From the NCBI RefSeq assembly GCF_900660655.1, contig NZ_LR215035.1, forward strand, positions 682,001 through 746,000: a stretch of 64,000 bases of DNA. The letters are read 5' to 3'. The DNA is from Mycoplasmopsis anatis. GTDB taxonomy: Bacteria; Bacillota_I; Bacilli_A; Mycoplasmatales; Metamycoplasmataceae. The notes beneath the pieces were generated by a model. The model worked only from the letters and a program-made list of their open reading frames with translations. It had not been told where the DNA came from and searched no databases. This document shows positions 53,666-63,960 of the stretch, piece by piece (the stretch's first letter is position 1; each line of letters starts with the position of its first letter). The position numbers and the translations under genes were made by a program.

Positions 53666-55277
53666 ACTTAATATTTTTGATAATTCGCACAACTTAATTA
53701 GAAAAATAAAGTTTAATTTGAGTGGTGTTTCCTTTCTATTTACAAATGCGGATAGTTCTAAAAAAATATAAAAAAACAGTAATGTTTTAGATAATACATT
53801 AATTTTAAAATTTATGGACTTTATTTTGGGTAAATATATTGATGAAAATAAAATTGAACCTAAGATATTAAATTATTATATTGAAGCTGTTGTTCTATTT
53901 AATAATAAAAAGTATCATATAAAAATAATTTTTGAACAAGGTAATTTTAATAATGTTTTTGTTAATGATAAGAAAATGAGCTTAAAACAATACATAACAA
54001 GTTTTAACATAAAAAGAGAGTTATTTTCTAGTCAAATTTCATTGTCGAACAATTCTAAAACTAAATTGTTAAATTACCAACCTTATTTAGAACTATTAAA
54101 ACTAGATAATTTAAGTCAATTAGTTAATAAAATCTACAATTTAAGAAAAGAATTATCAATTTTAAAAATCTCAAAGAAAGAAATTGTAAAACAACTAATT
54201 AAAATCTTGGATAAAAAAGAATCAGAAGTTATTGACGAACTAATCTTTTGAGCAGATAAAGATATTGAGAAATTAGAAAAGATAACTAAAAATAATCTTG
54301 CTATTATCAATAATAATAAAAGAGTAGTAATAGATGAAAAACTATCCTTACAATATGAAATTGATTCAAAAAACTTAAAAATTAAACTAGATGATATACA
54401 AAAATTAACTAGTGAAAAAGAAAGACTTATAAAATTTATTGATTTTATGAAAGAAGATAATGTTAAAAGTTCAACAATAATATCAATTTTAGAAATGACT
54501 AAGCAAAAGGTACCCGAAATGGTTAAAAAACAATTGATTGAAGTAGAACAATTTCACAAAAACATTACAAGCGATAGAAAAGAAATACTAGAAAAAAAGA
54601 TAAAAAATATAAATGAATATATAAATATTTTGAGTAATGAAATTGAAGAAATAAAATTCAGAATAGAAAGCTTTAACAACATTGTTAGTAAAAATACTGA
54701 ACTAGATAGTAGTTTAATTAAATACAATCAAGAAACTACAGAATTAAAAAAATTAAAGTATCAAAAAGCTGAATTATCGAATCTGGAACAAGTGATAAAT
54801 TCAATTAACAGGGTTTCAAAAGAAATTAGAACTTCTCTAATATTGTTAAATGAAACCTTAAGAAATTATGATGATGTTATTAGTAAATATAGAACCTTTT
54901 TATGTGAAATGACTAAAAAATGTTATTCTCAAAGTAAAAATGTTATAGCTTTCTTTAATATAGAAATTGATCAGAAAAAAATAACTAAAAATCTAATTAA
55001 ATTTATATTATCATTGAATACCGAAACAAATGAACACAGTGAAAAATTCAAAAACTGTATTATTGATTATTTAGTTTTTAACTTTAATGATTACATCCCA
55101 TTTTTAATACAGGACTATTCTTGTTTTAATGGACTAGAATTACAACAGATAAAATCAATTATTCAAGAAGCTAAAACAATATCTGAAAAGAATAACAAAC
55201 AACTAATCATTGCTATTAATAAATCTCAAGTTATTGATAATGAATTTTTGGATCAAATAAAGTCTAGTGCAGTTTAA
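53652..55277 (+). pseudogene. ABC-3C SMC-like ATPase of the DUF2326 type, broken by a TAA
   Basis: ATG 53652 gives MKIIKLNIFDNSHNLIRKIK, then a TAA at 53769-53771 where the Walker A region should be; the residues after it read VLDNTLILKFMDFILG, where family members have G-K-T instead of D-N-T. The rest is one long frame from 53814: a coiled coil (residues about 170-420), a Cys-containing central part, and the end LELQQIKSIIQEAKTI / KQLIIAINKS, which matches the C-terminal ATPase half of DUF2326. ABC-3C systems are proposed conflict/defence systems with an effector, a short middle component and this ATPase. With the middle component also broken, this locus looks inactive. Confidence 0.72.
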
Positions 55278-55290
55278 TTTATAAAATCAA

Positions 55291-55318
55291 AATATTCTTT
55301 TAACAAAGAATATTTTTT
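55291..55318 (+). terminator. Terminator after the ABC-3C genes
   Basis: A 10-bp stem (AATATTCTTT/AAAGAATATT) with loop TAAC is followed by TTTTTATTA. Confidence 0.75.
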
Positions 55319-55387
55319 ATTACTATAAATGAGTTGTTTTAATGATGATTTTTAATCTTAATACAACAAAAACTTAATTGTTTAAAA

Positions 55388-55418
55388 TAAAAAAATTAAT
55401 CTTTTTACATAGATTAAT
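55388..55418 (-). terminator. Terminator of the B-family gene
   Basis: On the minus strand ATTAATCT/AGATTAAT with an 8-nt loop is followed by T7, directly after the stop at 55420. Confidence 0.7.
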
Positions 55419-55419
55419 C

Positions 55420-57321
55420 TTATTTAGTTGTACTAAAGAATTTTTCTAAAGAGTTATCTTTATTTGATATAAATTCATATATAGAATTTAGTTGTGTTAT
55501 AAAAGTGTTGAAGTAGTCAGTTCTAGATAGACTAACGAATTTATTTATTCCTTCGATTATTTCTCCTGACAACCTTTCTATTTCCATATCATTATGAAAT
55601 CAATGGAATGAATGAGCAAAGAAATTTAGTATTTCAATTTTGAAAATTCTTATAATTTTGCTGATGAAATTATTGTAAATTTCTTCACTAAATCCAAAAC
55701 TATCTTTATTAAAACAAAATTTATCATTAAATTTTTCCAAATGATATTTCAAATGAAGAATTTCAAACATTTCATTATTTTTTAGTCTTTTCATATCAAT
55801 ATTTTCATAAATTTCATATGAATATGGGTTAAAACAAATTTTAATTAGGTGTAAAGCTAAATTCTTATCCAATTTCTTAGATAAGTTTTGTATCCTAATT
55901 TCATATTTATCTTTATTTTTATCACTATAACATTTTAGAACTTGGTCTATTATAAATAACTTAGAAATAAGTTCAATAAATGCTCTTATTGATCTAGCTG
56001 TCGAGAAAATATCTACAGTATCATTTTTAACTATAATTAAAGATTGTTCAAATTGATTTAATCCATTTGTTAATAATGAAGTAATTTTGTTGAATTTGTC
56101 GGTTATTTTTCTGTTTGTTATTTCTATATTTATTTCTTTTTCGGATTGCTTATTGGATTTTTTCATCAAATCAAGAATCTCTAGAGAACAATACTTCAGT
56201 TTACTTTTATTTAATTCGTATTTTTTAAATAATTCATCAATTTTAATTATTTCTTTAATTATCATCTGTTCAATTACTATCGACAAATCATAACCTTTTG
56301 AGTTAATTGATTTATCAACAATTATTTTGTTAATAACCGAACTTATATCGTTTTCAAAATTTATTATTTTAGAATTAATTTTTATTACTCTAAATTTTTC
56401 ATTATCATAACTAATTTCTAGTTGCTTATCTTCATCAGGGATAGTAAAAGGTAATGCATTTATTAATGAGTCAAAAAATTTAGTTCAATAGTTTTTGTTA
56501 AATAAATATTTTTTATATCTAATTATTGCTTCATCAGACAAAAAATGCTTAACAAAAGAGTGGTTTTTGACTATTTTGAAAATCTCTTTTGGGTTATTTT
56601 CTATAGAAAGTAAATAGGAATTACTTTTATTTTCATTAACATACTTTTCAATATCATTAATATTTCTTAAATTTTTATTTTCTGAAATATTGTTAAAGAT
56701 ATTTGAAAAAGCTCCAAAAGGTAAATTAAAAGTATTTTTTGTCTTAAGAAATTGTGGTTCTACTAAATTATTATTTATTTCTTCCTGATTTTTATAAACA
56801 ACAAATTCTAATTCACTTCTATTTAAATATCCACTTATAATATCAAATGTAGAATCAGAAATCAACTTCCTATTAAGTGAGTTTAAGAATTCATAAACTT
56901 CTTTGTAATAATCTCTTAACTTACATACCTGAAAAAGAGAAAATATAAGAAGATTATCAAAAGGAACTTTGTAATCACCTACTTCAATAAAATTTATTTG
57001 TGTTTTAGTTAATTTTATATTATTAGACAAAAAAATATTTATCTTCTCATCTTTTGTTATTATATCCTTCGCTAAAAATGATTTTATACATTCAAAACTA
57101 TTAAAGAAACTAATTTTCAACTTATAATCTAAATAATCAAATTTACTAATAAAATTACTTAATTTATTATTTTTTTCTATTTGAAAAAAGTTAATTTGTT
57201 TTGAATATATTAATTCTAGATTAGGTAAATCTTCTTTAGATTTTTTCATCGCTTCCATATAATCTACACCTAAATTACAGAAGTTTTTATCTAAAAAATC
57301 AACATTATTATACTTATTCAT
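55420..57321 (-). CDS. B-family protein, unknown function (633 aa)
   Basis: The start is ATG 57319-57321 with TATAAT 6 nt upstream. The first ~340 residues share the core with the A-family: KNQEEINNNLVEPQFLKTKN, LSDEAIIRYKKYLFN, YWTKFFDSLINALPFTIPDE. The N-terminus differs (MNKYNNVDFLDKNFCNLGVDY) and matches the fragment beside IS copy 1. A further ~230-residue C-terminal domain is helical (ARSIRAFIELISKLFIIDQV, FFAHSFHWFHNDME) and recalls HEPN/DUF5677-like helical domains, but the RxxxxH motif is absent. Two TGA Trp codons are used. It is the last gene of the A-A-B row. Confidence 0.72.
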
Positions 57322-57359
57322 GTATAAATTATATCTTAATAAATTAATGAATAAAAATG

Positions 57360-58706
57360 TTAATACCCATCACATATATTTGTTATCAATTTATTACTTT
57401 TATTTTTAGAAAAATATTTAGTTATTTCGTGATAAATAATCTTATTACAGCTTCTTAATTTTTCATAATTAACACCATATTTAGATATCAATTTAGGTAC
57501 ATTTATAAAACCAATTTCTATGAGTTTTTCAATTATTCTATCTGTTATTTTATTTTCTTCATTGATAAGTTTTTCATCTACTATTTTTCATAAATTCAAT
57601 TTACAAATTTCTTTTTCAAAAAATAATGTGTCTTCTTTAATTCATCCTAGTTTAACATAACCAGAAAAATATTTATACGTTCTTCCTTTTATTATTGTTG
57701 TTAATTTTAAATCTTCTTCTGGAATATTAAATGGAAGTAAATCACCTATTTTCTCAAAGAATGATTTCCAATAATCTATATTGAAAGCATATTTAGGTAG
57801 TTTAGTAATACTTTTATCATCAAACATTCAACCAAGTAAAAATTTTTCTTTTATAGCTCTATAAAATTCTGACTTGTTAAATATACATTGTAATAACAAA
57901 TAATTAGTATCAAATAATCCATTAGTTTTTCATCGATTTAATTCTTTGTTTAATCTGTTTTTTGCAGAAATGTTTCATGTATTAAAAGTTTTTTCACAAA
58001 CATTAGCAAAAACACCATAATTAACACCGTAATTTTGGTCATCTGTTAATAGGTATTTTTTATAGAATTTTTGATTTATTTCTTCTTGTGAACTATAAAT
58101 TTTAAAAACGAATTTATTTTTAGTTATTTTGTTATAAATTTGTTCTCAAATCTCTTTATTTTCACTATTAAAATTTAAATAGTTGAGCTTATATCCCTGC
58201 TTATCTAAACAAATTAAAACATAGCAACACAATGCAAAAACATTTGTAAATGGAACATATTGCTCATTTAATTCCAAAATATGAACAACAATTTCATCAT
58301 TTTCAACTCCAATTTGATTAATAGCTTCTAAAAGCTTTTGTCTTTTTCTTTTTTCTTTTTCTTCATAAGCAAAATAACCTTTTTCAAATAAAACATAATA
58401 ATCTAAAAAAGATAACATTTTAAGAATATTTGTATCATTGCTGAAAAATGAATTACTATATTTATTATTTAACTCAAAATTTAATAATTTATTTTCTGAA
58501 TAAATGTATTTCTTTTTATCATTTGTTTCTTGAAAATAAGTATTTCAAGGATAGTCTTCTTCAAAATATGAATTTGGAAGTAGTTCAATTCCTCTTTTAA
58601 TATCTGGCAAATTATAGAAATTATTTTTTATTATTCAATATCTGACATCTATTAAAAAACCATTAATTTTAGAAAAAACTTGTTCAATATTTCATGTTGT
58701 TCTCAT
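57360..58706 (-). CDS. A-family paralog (448 aa)
   Basis: The start is ATG 58704-58706; TATAAT lies 6 nt upstream, so it is probably leaderless. It begins MRTTWNIEQVFSKINGFLID like its neighbour at 60086. Conserved blocks: IVVHILELNEQYVPF, TNVFALCCYVLICLDKQGYK, FVFKIYSSQEEINQKFYKKY, FDDKSITKLPKYAFNI and YWKSFFEKIGDLLPFNIPEE. The protein is cytosolic. More than seven TGA codons break simple open frames, so table 4 is needed to see it. The B-family gene starts 38 nt downstream. Confidence 0.75.
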
Positions 58707-58828
58707 AGACTAATTATATTAGTATTGAATATATTTTTTATTAAAATCTTGTATTAAATTAGAAGATAAAACGAATAAAAAATATTAAAAAAGAGATTAA
58801 ACTCTTACATAATTAGAGTCAATCTCGA
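58679..58828. repeat. ~150-bp direct repeat, copy 1
   Basis: It is nearly identical to 60059-60210 (period about 1380 bp). It covers the start of one A gene, its promoter, and the 3' end of the A gene upstream. Confidence 0.9.
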
Positions 58829-60086
58829 TATTATTTGCATTTTTAAACAGACTATAATTAATTTCATTAATTAATGTTTTATACTTACATTTAGACACCG
58901 ATTCTTTATTTAATCCATATTCTTTACTTAATTTTATAACATTGATAGCATCCAAATCGATTAACTCTTTAATTAATTCTTCACTAATATCTAAATTACT
59001 GCTTATTAAATTTTTGTTTATTAATGCATCAAGTTTATTGTTTGGATGTCTATGGATTAAATGATCATCTTTAAAATATCTTATTCAGGCGTTTTTATCA
59101 AAACCATCTTTCCTATTGCTTGTGCATGAGTAGAAAAGATTAATGTGATCTAATGGTATGTTGAAGGGTAATGAATCACCTATTTTTTTAAATAAACTTT
59201 TTCAATATTCGGGTTTGAAAGCATATTCCGGTAGTTTCGTGATTGTTTCATTAGAAAACATACAGCTTAGAAATAAATGCTGTTTCAGAGCTTTAAGAAT
59301 TAGTTTTTTACTTTTGAATAAACTCAATATAACTCTCTTATCTTTTCATTCATCGATTTTATCTATTATTCTTGATCTGACTGATATATTTCTAAATACA
59401 TTTAATTCTCCAATTATATTAATAAATCCACCATACCCTAAACCATAAAAACTCTCTTTTATTTTAAGAAATTTCTTATAAAACTTTTGATTTATTTCTT
59501 CTTGTGAATTATAAATTTTAAAAACAAATTTGTTTTCAAAAACAACACGATATAGAATTTTTAAAACTTCTTCATCAAAACCTAAGTGCTTAAACTTATA
59601 TCCATTGTTATCTAAATAAATTAAAATGAAACAGCATAACGCAAATGTATTTGCAAAAGGCATATATTCATCATTTATTTCCAACATATGAATTGTTATT
59701 TCATTATTACAAATATCAATTTCTTCAACAGCTTTTAAAAAACTGTTTTTTATTTTATTTGGATTTGAATCATAAGGGCCTAATTGTAATATATATCTTT
59801 GCAAAAATCTTACAACACTTTCTGAATCAAAAATAAAAGTATCTTTTTTATACTTTTTTAACGCTAAATCGAATTCTTTTTTATCTGTTTCTGTAAAGTA
59901 AGTGTTATAGTTGTATTTATTCATTACTTTTCAACTAACATATTTATGTTCTTTGTAATAATTTTTATATATCTCTTCAAAATTTGGTAATTCTAAGCAA
60001 TTGTATTTTCCTAATTCATATCTAATATCAGTACTAATACTCTTAATTTTAGAAAAAACTTGTTCAATATTTCGTGTTGTTCTCAT
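58797..60086 (-). CDS. A-family paralog (429 aa)
   Basis: The start is ATG 60084-60086, MRTTRNIEQVFSKIKSISTD, with the same TATAAT-ATG promoter as the next gene. Conserved blocks: ITIHMLEINDEYMPF, ANTFALCCFILIYLDNNGYK, FVFKIYNSQEEINQKFYKKF, FSNETITKLPEYAFKPEYWK, LFKKIGDSLPFNIP. The C-terminus ends IEIDSNYVRV. It is cytosolic. It is the first gene of the A-A-B row. Confidence 0.75.
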
Positions 60087-60210
60087 AGACTAATTATATT
60101 AGTATTGAATATATTTTTTGTTAAAATCTTGTATTAAATCAGAAAAGAAAATGAATAAAAATACTAGAAAAAGAGATTAAACTCTTACATAATTAGAGTC
60201 AATCTCAATA
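60059..60210. repeat. ~150-bp direct repeat, copy 2
   Basis: It is nearly identical to 58679-58828. Its right end encodes the tail IEIDSNYVRV and stop, here without the rest of the gene, so a further A gene once lay upstream. Confidence 0.9.
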
Positions 60211-60219
60211 TTATTTATT
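60178..60219 (-). pseudogene. C-terminal tail of a lost A-family gene
   Basis: On the minus strand the codons for NNIEIDSNYVRV and the stop are identical in meaning to the end of the gene at 58797. The upstream part has been replaced by other DNA near 60,215. Confidence 0.6.
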
Positions 60220-60222
60220 TTT

Positions 60223-60372
60223 TATGAATGTTTTACAAAAATATCCGGCGAGACTCCTGATTTTAGTAATCTAAAAGGTCATTTAAGTGGCCCAATATTC
60301 GTTGATGTAAAAAATTATTATGTTAAGAATAAAAAGATTTATGATGGAGAAGGAAAACATCTAATTGATTAA
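60223..60372 (+). pseudogene. 3' remnant of an unknown plus-strand gene
   Basis: An open frame of 49 residues without a start (YECFTKISGETPDFSNLKGH, IFVDVKNYYVKNKKIYDGEG) ends at TAA 60370-60372. The frame begins at the junction with the A-gene tail. I recognise no family; it marks a recombination joint. Confidence 0.5.
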
Positions 60373-60462
60373 ATAAAATTCTATTTTTTATTTTTCTTTT
60401 AAACCTTCAAGTGCAAACACTTCTCTTATGTTTATTTTACACAAAAATTAAATATTTTTTAT

Positions 60463-60630
60463 AAAAAGCCTTGCGGCGCTTGAGCAGATTAGTCCGTCAG
60501 GGCGTTTCGCTATTATAATTAGAAAATAAAAAGACCGAGCGTCGTCTGAGCGGAGAGAAAAAGAACCATATTTTGTTTGTGGGTGAACAACAAAAAATCA
60601 AAAGCCTCCACGGCGCTTGAGTGGATAAAA
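60463..60630. repeat. Three GC-rich hairpin units inside the IS
   Basis: Two units have the identical 9-nt loop GGCGCTTGA (60475-60483 and 60612-60620) on different stems (TTGC/GCAG and TCCAC/GTGGA). A third, weaker unit (CCG...CGG, 60535-60553) lies between. Each begins with AAAAG. They lie in the non-coding DNA after the transposase gene. Confidence 0.6.
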
Positions 60631-60669
60631 AAGATAAAGATTTATGAATTATTGTGGTTATATTACACT

Positions 60670-61683
60670 CTATCATTCAAGATCAGGTAATTGGTTTAAT
60701 AAAAATAGTTCTATTTCGTATTCTTGTTCGGCTATTTCTTTAGAGGATTTAAAACCAAAAATTTTTCTCGGCATATTGTTTATTTTATCTTGAAGTTCCT
60801 GGATTTGTTCATCTGTTAAATTAGTAAAATCAAATCCTTTTTTATGTTTTCTTCTTATTAAACCATTTATATTTTCATTAGAACCTCTCTGAAATGAACA
60901 ATATGTCTGTGCTTTATAAATTACTAAATCATTTTCGTGAGCTACTAGTCCGAGAGATTGAAACTCAAAACCATTATCAGAAGTTATTGATAAAAATGGG
61001 TATTTTGATTCTTCAATTATTTTCTTTAATACTTTGTTTATTTCAAGAGAAAATTTACTTTTAACCCTTTTTATATAGGTAAAACGTGTTTTTCTTTCGG
61101 TTAATGTTAATAAATTATGATGTCCTTTCATTTTTCTTCCGATAACTAAGTCTATTTCTCAGTGACCTCATTTTTCTCTTTTATCAATATCTTTTGGTCT
61201 CATAGCAATAGGGTAGACATATTTATTTCCGTTTGTTAATCTAACTTTATAATCTGTTTTTCTTTTACCGTTTTTAACATACGCCTTTCTTAGTCTATTA
61301 TTCATTTTGAGAACTCAAATATTCGACTTAATCCATTTATAAATAGTTTTTACAGAATAACCTTTTTTATTAGTTTTTTCTTGATAAAGTTTAAGAGTTG
61401 CTTCAACCCCGTGATAATTTTTTTCGTAATTTTTAACAAAGAAATCGTTAAATGCTTTGTCTGAATATGCATTGTGATTTCTTGAATAGCATTGTCTAAT
61501 TCTCATTTTTTTATGTGCATATGATGCATCGTAACATCCATAAATATTAGAATTTCTTTTAATTTCCCTTGAGATTGTACTAACTGATCTTTTAAGCATT
61601 TTTCCAATTTCTTTTAGTGTTTTAATTCCGTAATGAATTTGAATTATTAATCTCTCTTCTGGTTTTAATTGTGTATAATTCAT
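60670..61683 (-). CDS. IS30-family transposase (337 aa)
   Basis: N-terminal HTH (LKEIGKMLKRSVSTISREIK), then the DDE core: GHWEIDLVIGRKM, LSITSDNGFEF and SFQRGSNENINGLIRR. The C-terminus is FLLNQLPDLEW. Two TGA Trp codons are used. The frame is intact from ATG 61681-61683 to TAG. It is only distantly related to the transposase at 40016. Confidence 0.9.
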
Positions 61684-61822
61684 ATGACCTCATTTCAAAT
61701 AAATGGTTAAAAGAGAAACTGTTTGCAATCTGTTTGTTTCTCTTTTTTTATTTTAAATCAAAAAAGTACAAACGCAAATACGTTTGCACTTCAAAGTATA
61801 ATCAAGGAAATTCTATTTTTTA

Positions 61823-62050
61823 GAATTTTTTTATTTAATAAATCATATAAATAAGGATTTTAATTATATATTGTTAATTTATCCCTTAAAAATATCAAAA
61901 AATAAGGGAAAAATAATGGATTAAGGGAAAAGCTAAAACAATTTTTTTCGAAATAAAACACTGTAACTATTATCTTTTTTGAATAATTAAGATTATTTGA
62001 AATAAAGAGAACAAAAATAACTTCTTATTTCAATCATAATAACATATAAA
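61823..62050. other. Gene-free AT-rich region
   Basis: No gene is seen between IS copy 2 and the dam terminator. TTAAGGGAAAA-like stretches (near 61,900-61,930) occur twice in opposite or same sense (ATCCCTTAAAAAT, AATAAGGGAAAAATAA). Confidence 0.5.
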
Positions 62051-62080
62051 AATAAAAAAATGAGAAATTAAATTCTCATT
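62051..62080 (-). terminator. Terminator of the Dam-type gene
   Basis: On the minus strand the stem AATGAGAA/TTCTCATT with a 6-nt loop is followed by T7, 3 nt after the stop. Confidence 0.8.
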
Positions 62081-62082
62081 CT

Positions 62083-62961
62083 TTAATAGTTTTTTACTAA
62101 AACTTCGTTCACAGGACCTCGTTTACTTGGATCTGAACAGATCATTCTTTTTGTTTCAACAGTTAAAATTTCATAATCTTTTCATAAATCTCTTATAAAA
62201 TCACAGTCAGCGTTAGAAAGTAAAAATTTTATTCCTCTTTGTGTTAATTTATCACACTCATTTTTTAATTCTATTTGTTTTTCAGTAGTGAAATCCTCTT
62301 TTGTATAATGAACTAACTCAGCATTTGCTGAAACAGGAAAATATGGTGGGTCTAAATATACAAAATCTCCACTATTTAAACGCTTAAACACTTCCTTATA
62401 ATCTCCATTGATTATTTCTACATCATTATTTTCGTTTAAAAACTTTGATATTTTTCTAATATTTTCATAATCAAAAGTAATTTCGCTTTTATTCCCAAAA
62501 GAGCTATTAATTTGTCCTTTTTTGTTAATTCTAATAAGGCCATTAAAACAACTTTTACTTATATAAATAAATCTTGCAGCTCTTTCTACACTACTTAATG
62601 ATGAAAAATTTATGTTTCTATCTAATGATCTTATTTTGTAATAATAATCTTTTGAATTATTTTTGCCATGTTCTTTTAAGAACTCTATTAACTCTTCTGG
62701 ATTTGACTTTATTGCTAAGTAAGCATTGATTAGTTCTTCATTAGCATCATTAATAATAGCTTTTGAGGGTTGTAAATTAAAAAATACAGCTCCACCACCT
62801 AAAAATGCTTCTATATATTTATTGTAATTTTTAGGAAATAAGGGAAATATATATTTTAATAGTTGTCTTTTACCTCCTGGTCAAACGACAAATGGATTTA
62901 ATTTTTCAGTTGTTTTCTCTTTTCCTTCAATTTCAATATTTTTTATTATTTCTATACTCAA
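62083..62961 (-). CDS. Dam-type DNA adenine methyltransferase (292 aa)
   Basis: The enzyme transfers a methyl group to N6 of adenine, often at GATC. Motif X WPGGKRQLLKYI comes first, then motif I EAFLGGGAVFFNL, and motif IV DFVYLDPPYFPVSANAELVH, the order of alpha-type (Dam/DpnII) enzymes. Start TTG 62959-62961 is chosen because AAAGGA lies 5 nt upstream; there is no earlier ATG. No restriction partner is adjacent. It is divergent from the YqaJ-like nuclease, a setting common in phages and integrative elements. Confidence 0.9.
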
Positions 62962-63020
62962 TTTATCCTTTCGACATTAGTTTCCAAAAGAAATTTTACA
63001 CCAATAATTTAAAATATGAA

Positions 63021-63052
63021 ATTGTTTCCATATTTGTTATAATTGAAACAAT
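63021..63052 (+). promoter_or_regulatory. Promoter/operator of the YqaJ-like gene
   Basis: The 19-mer TTTCCATATTTGTTATAAT (63025-63043) is identical to 51405-51423. It is flanked by an 8-bp inverted repeat ATTGTTTC/GAAACAAT (63021-63028 and 63045-63052), so a repressor may cover the -10 box. Confidence 0.6.
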
Positions 63053-63064
63053 TAAAGGAGAAAA

Positions 63065-63925
63065 TTGAAATATAAAAGAAAATTTTACAATCAAAAAGAC
63101 TACTTTTTAGATGAAAAGAATCAAGTTGTTATTTTATCTGAAGAATTATTTAATACATTAAGAAATAAGGAAGATAAATTTACATCATATAAAAAAATTG
63201 GTGGTAGCACTGTAGGAGATGTTTTGGAAGTTGGACACTTCAACACTCAATTTAGTGCCTTCTGCCATATAACAAGATTAAAAATGGACGTTTTGCAAAA
63301 GAAATACATAAATGCAGGTACTATTTTGGAACCTAAAATTTTTGATGTACTTAGAGAAACCTTTAAAGGTTTAAACATTATGAATTATAGTGCTAAAGAC
63401 TATGATTATGATTATTTTGCAGGTAAAGATGAAATAATAGGTGGAGTTCCTGATGGTTATATTCCATCGAAAAATATGATTTTAGAAATTAAAACTACTG
63501 GCGCTAAAAATTATGAAACTTGAAATAAGAAAAACGATAATGGATATTTTGAAAACATACCTGCAAATTACATAAAACAAGCACAGCTATATTCATATTT
63601 AATAGGAGCTGATAAATACAGTATTGTAGCAGCGTTTTTAGAAGAAGATAAAGGTGATTATGAAAACCCAGAAAATGTTGATTTAAGTCAGAGAAGAATA
63701 GCAAATTATACTTTTAAAGTAAATTTAGCTGAAACAAGAGATGATATAAACAAAATAAAGGATTGATACTTTTTTTACACTAATACATTAACTTCACCCA
63801 AATATGACTTAACTAAAGATAAAATGCAAGTTGATTATCTACGTTGCAAAAATGAACAAGAATGAGAAGAATTATTAAACAAGTGAAAAGAAGAAGGAAA
63901 AGCTGATTTGGATGTAGTTCCTTAA
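63065..63925 (+). CDS. YqaJ-like PD-(D/E)XK nuclease (286 aa)
   Basis: The start is TTG 63065 with AAAGGAG 5-11 nt upstream. The nuclease core is visible: TVGDVLEVG, the helix EPKIFDVLRETF, then GGVPDGYIPS (Asp) and ILEIKTTG (ExK), and YIKQAQLYSYLIGADK (QxxxY). YqaJ-type nucleases act in phage recombination with a single-strand annealing protein. It starts a plus-strand run that continues beyond the window (63961), so a phage-derived or integrative element probably begins here. Confidence 0.8.
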
Positions 63926-63960
63926 TAATTGATTAATATTACAAAAAAGAAAGGAGAATA

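Larger units (their letters stand above)
60406..61794 (-). mobile_element. IS30-family insertion sequence, copy 2 (about 1.39 kb)
   Basis: The ends carry imperfect inverted repeats TTCAAGTGCAAACAC and TTGAAGTGCAAACGT. A 15-bp direct repeat AAATTCTATTTTTTA lies just outside both ends (60376-60390 and 61808-61822) and may be a target duplication, although 13-15 bp separate it from the inverted repeats. It is a different IS from copy 1. Confidence 0.75.

Noticed and set aside
59158-59836. Plus-strand frames opposite the A-family gene at 58797
   Set aside because: The minus strand carries the conserved A-family blocks; the plus frames are shadows.
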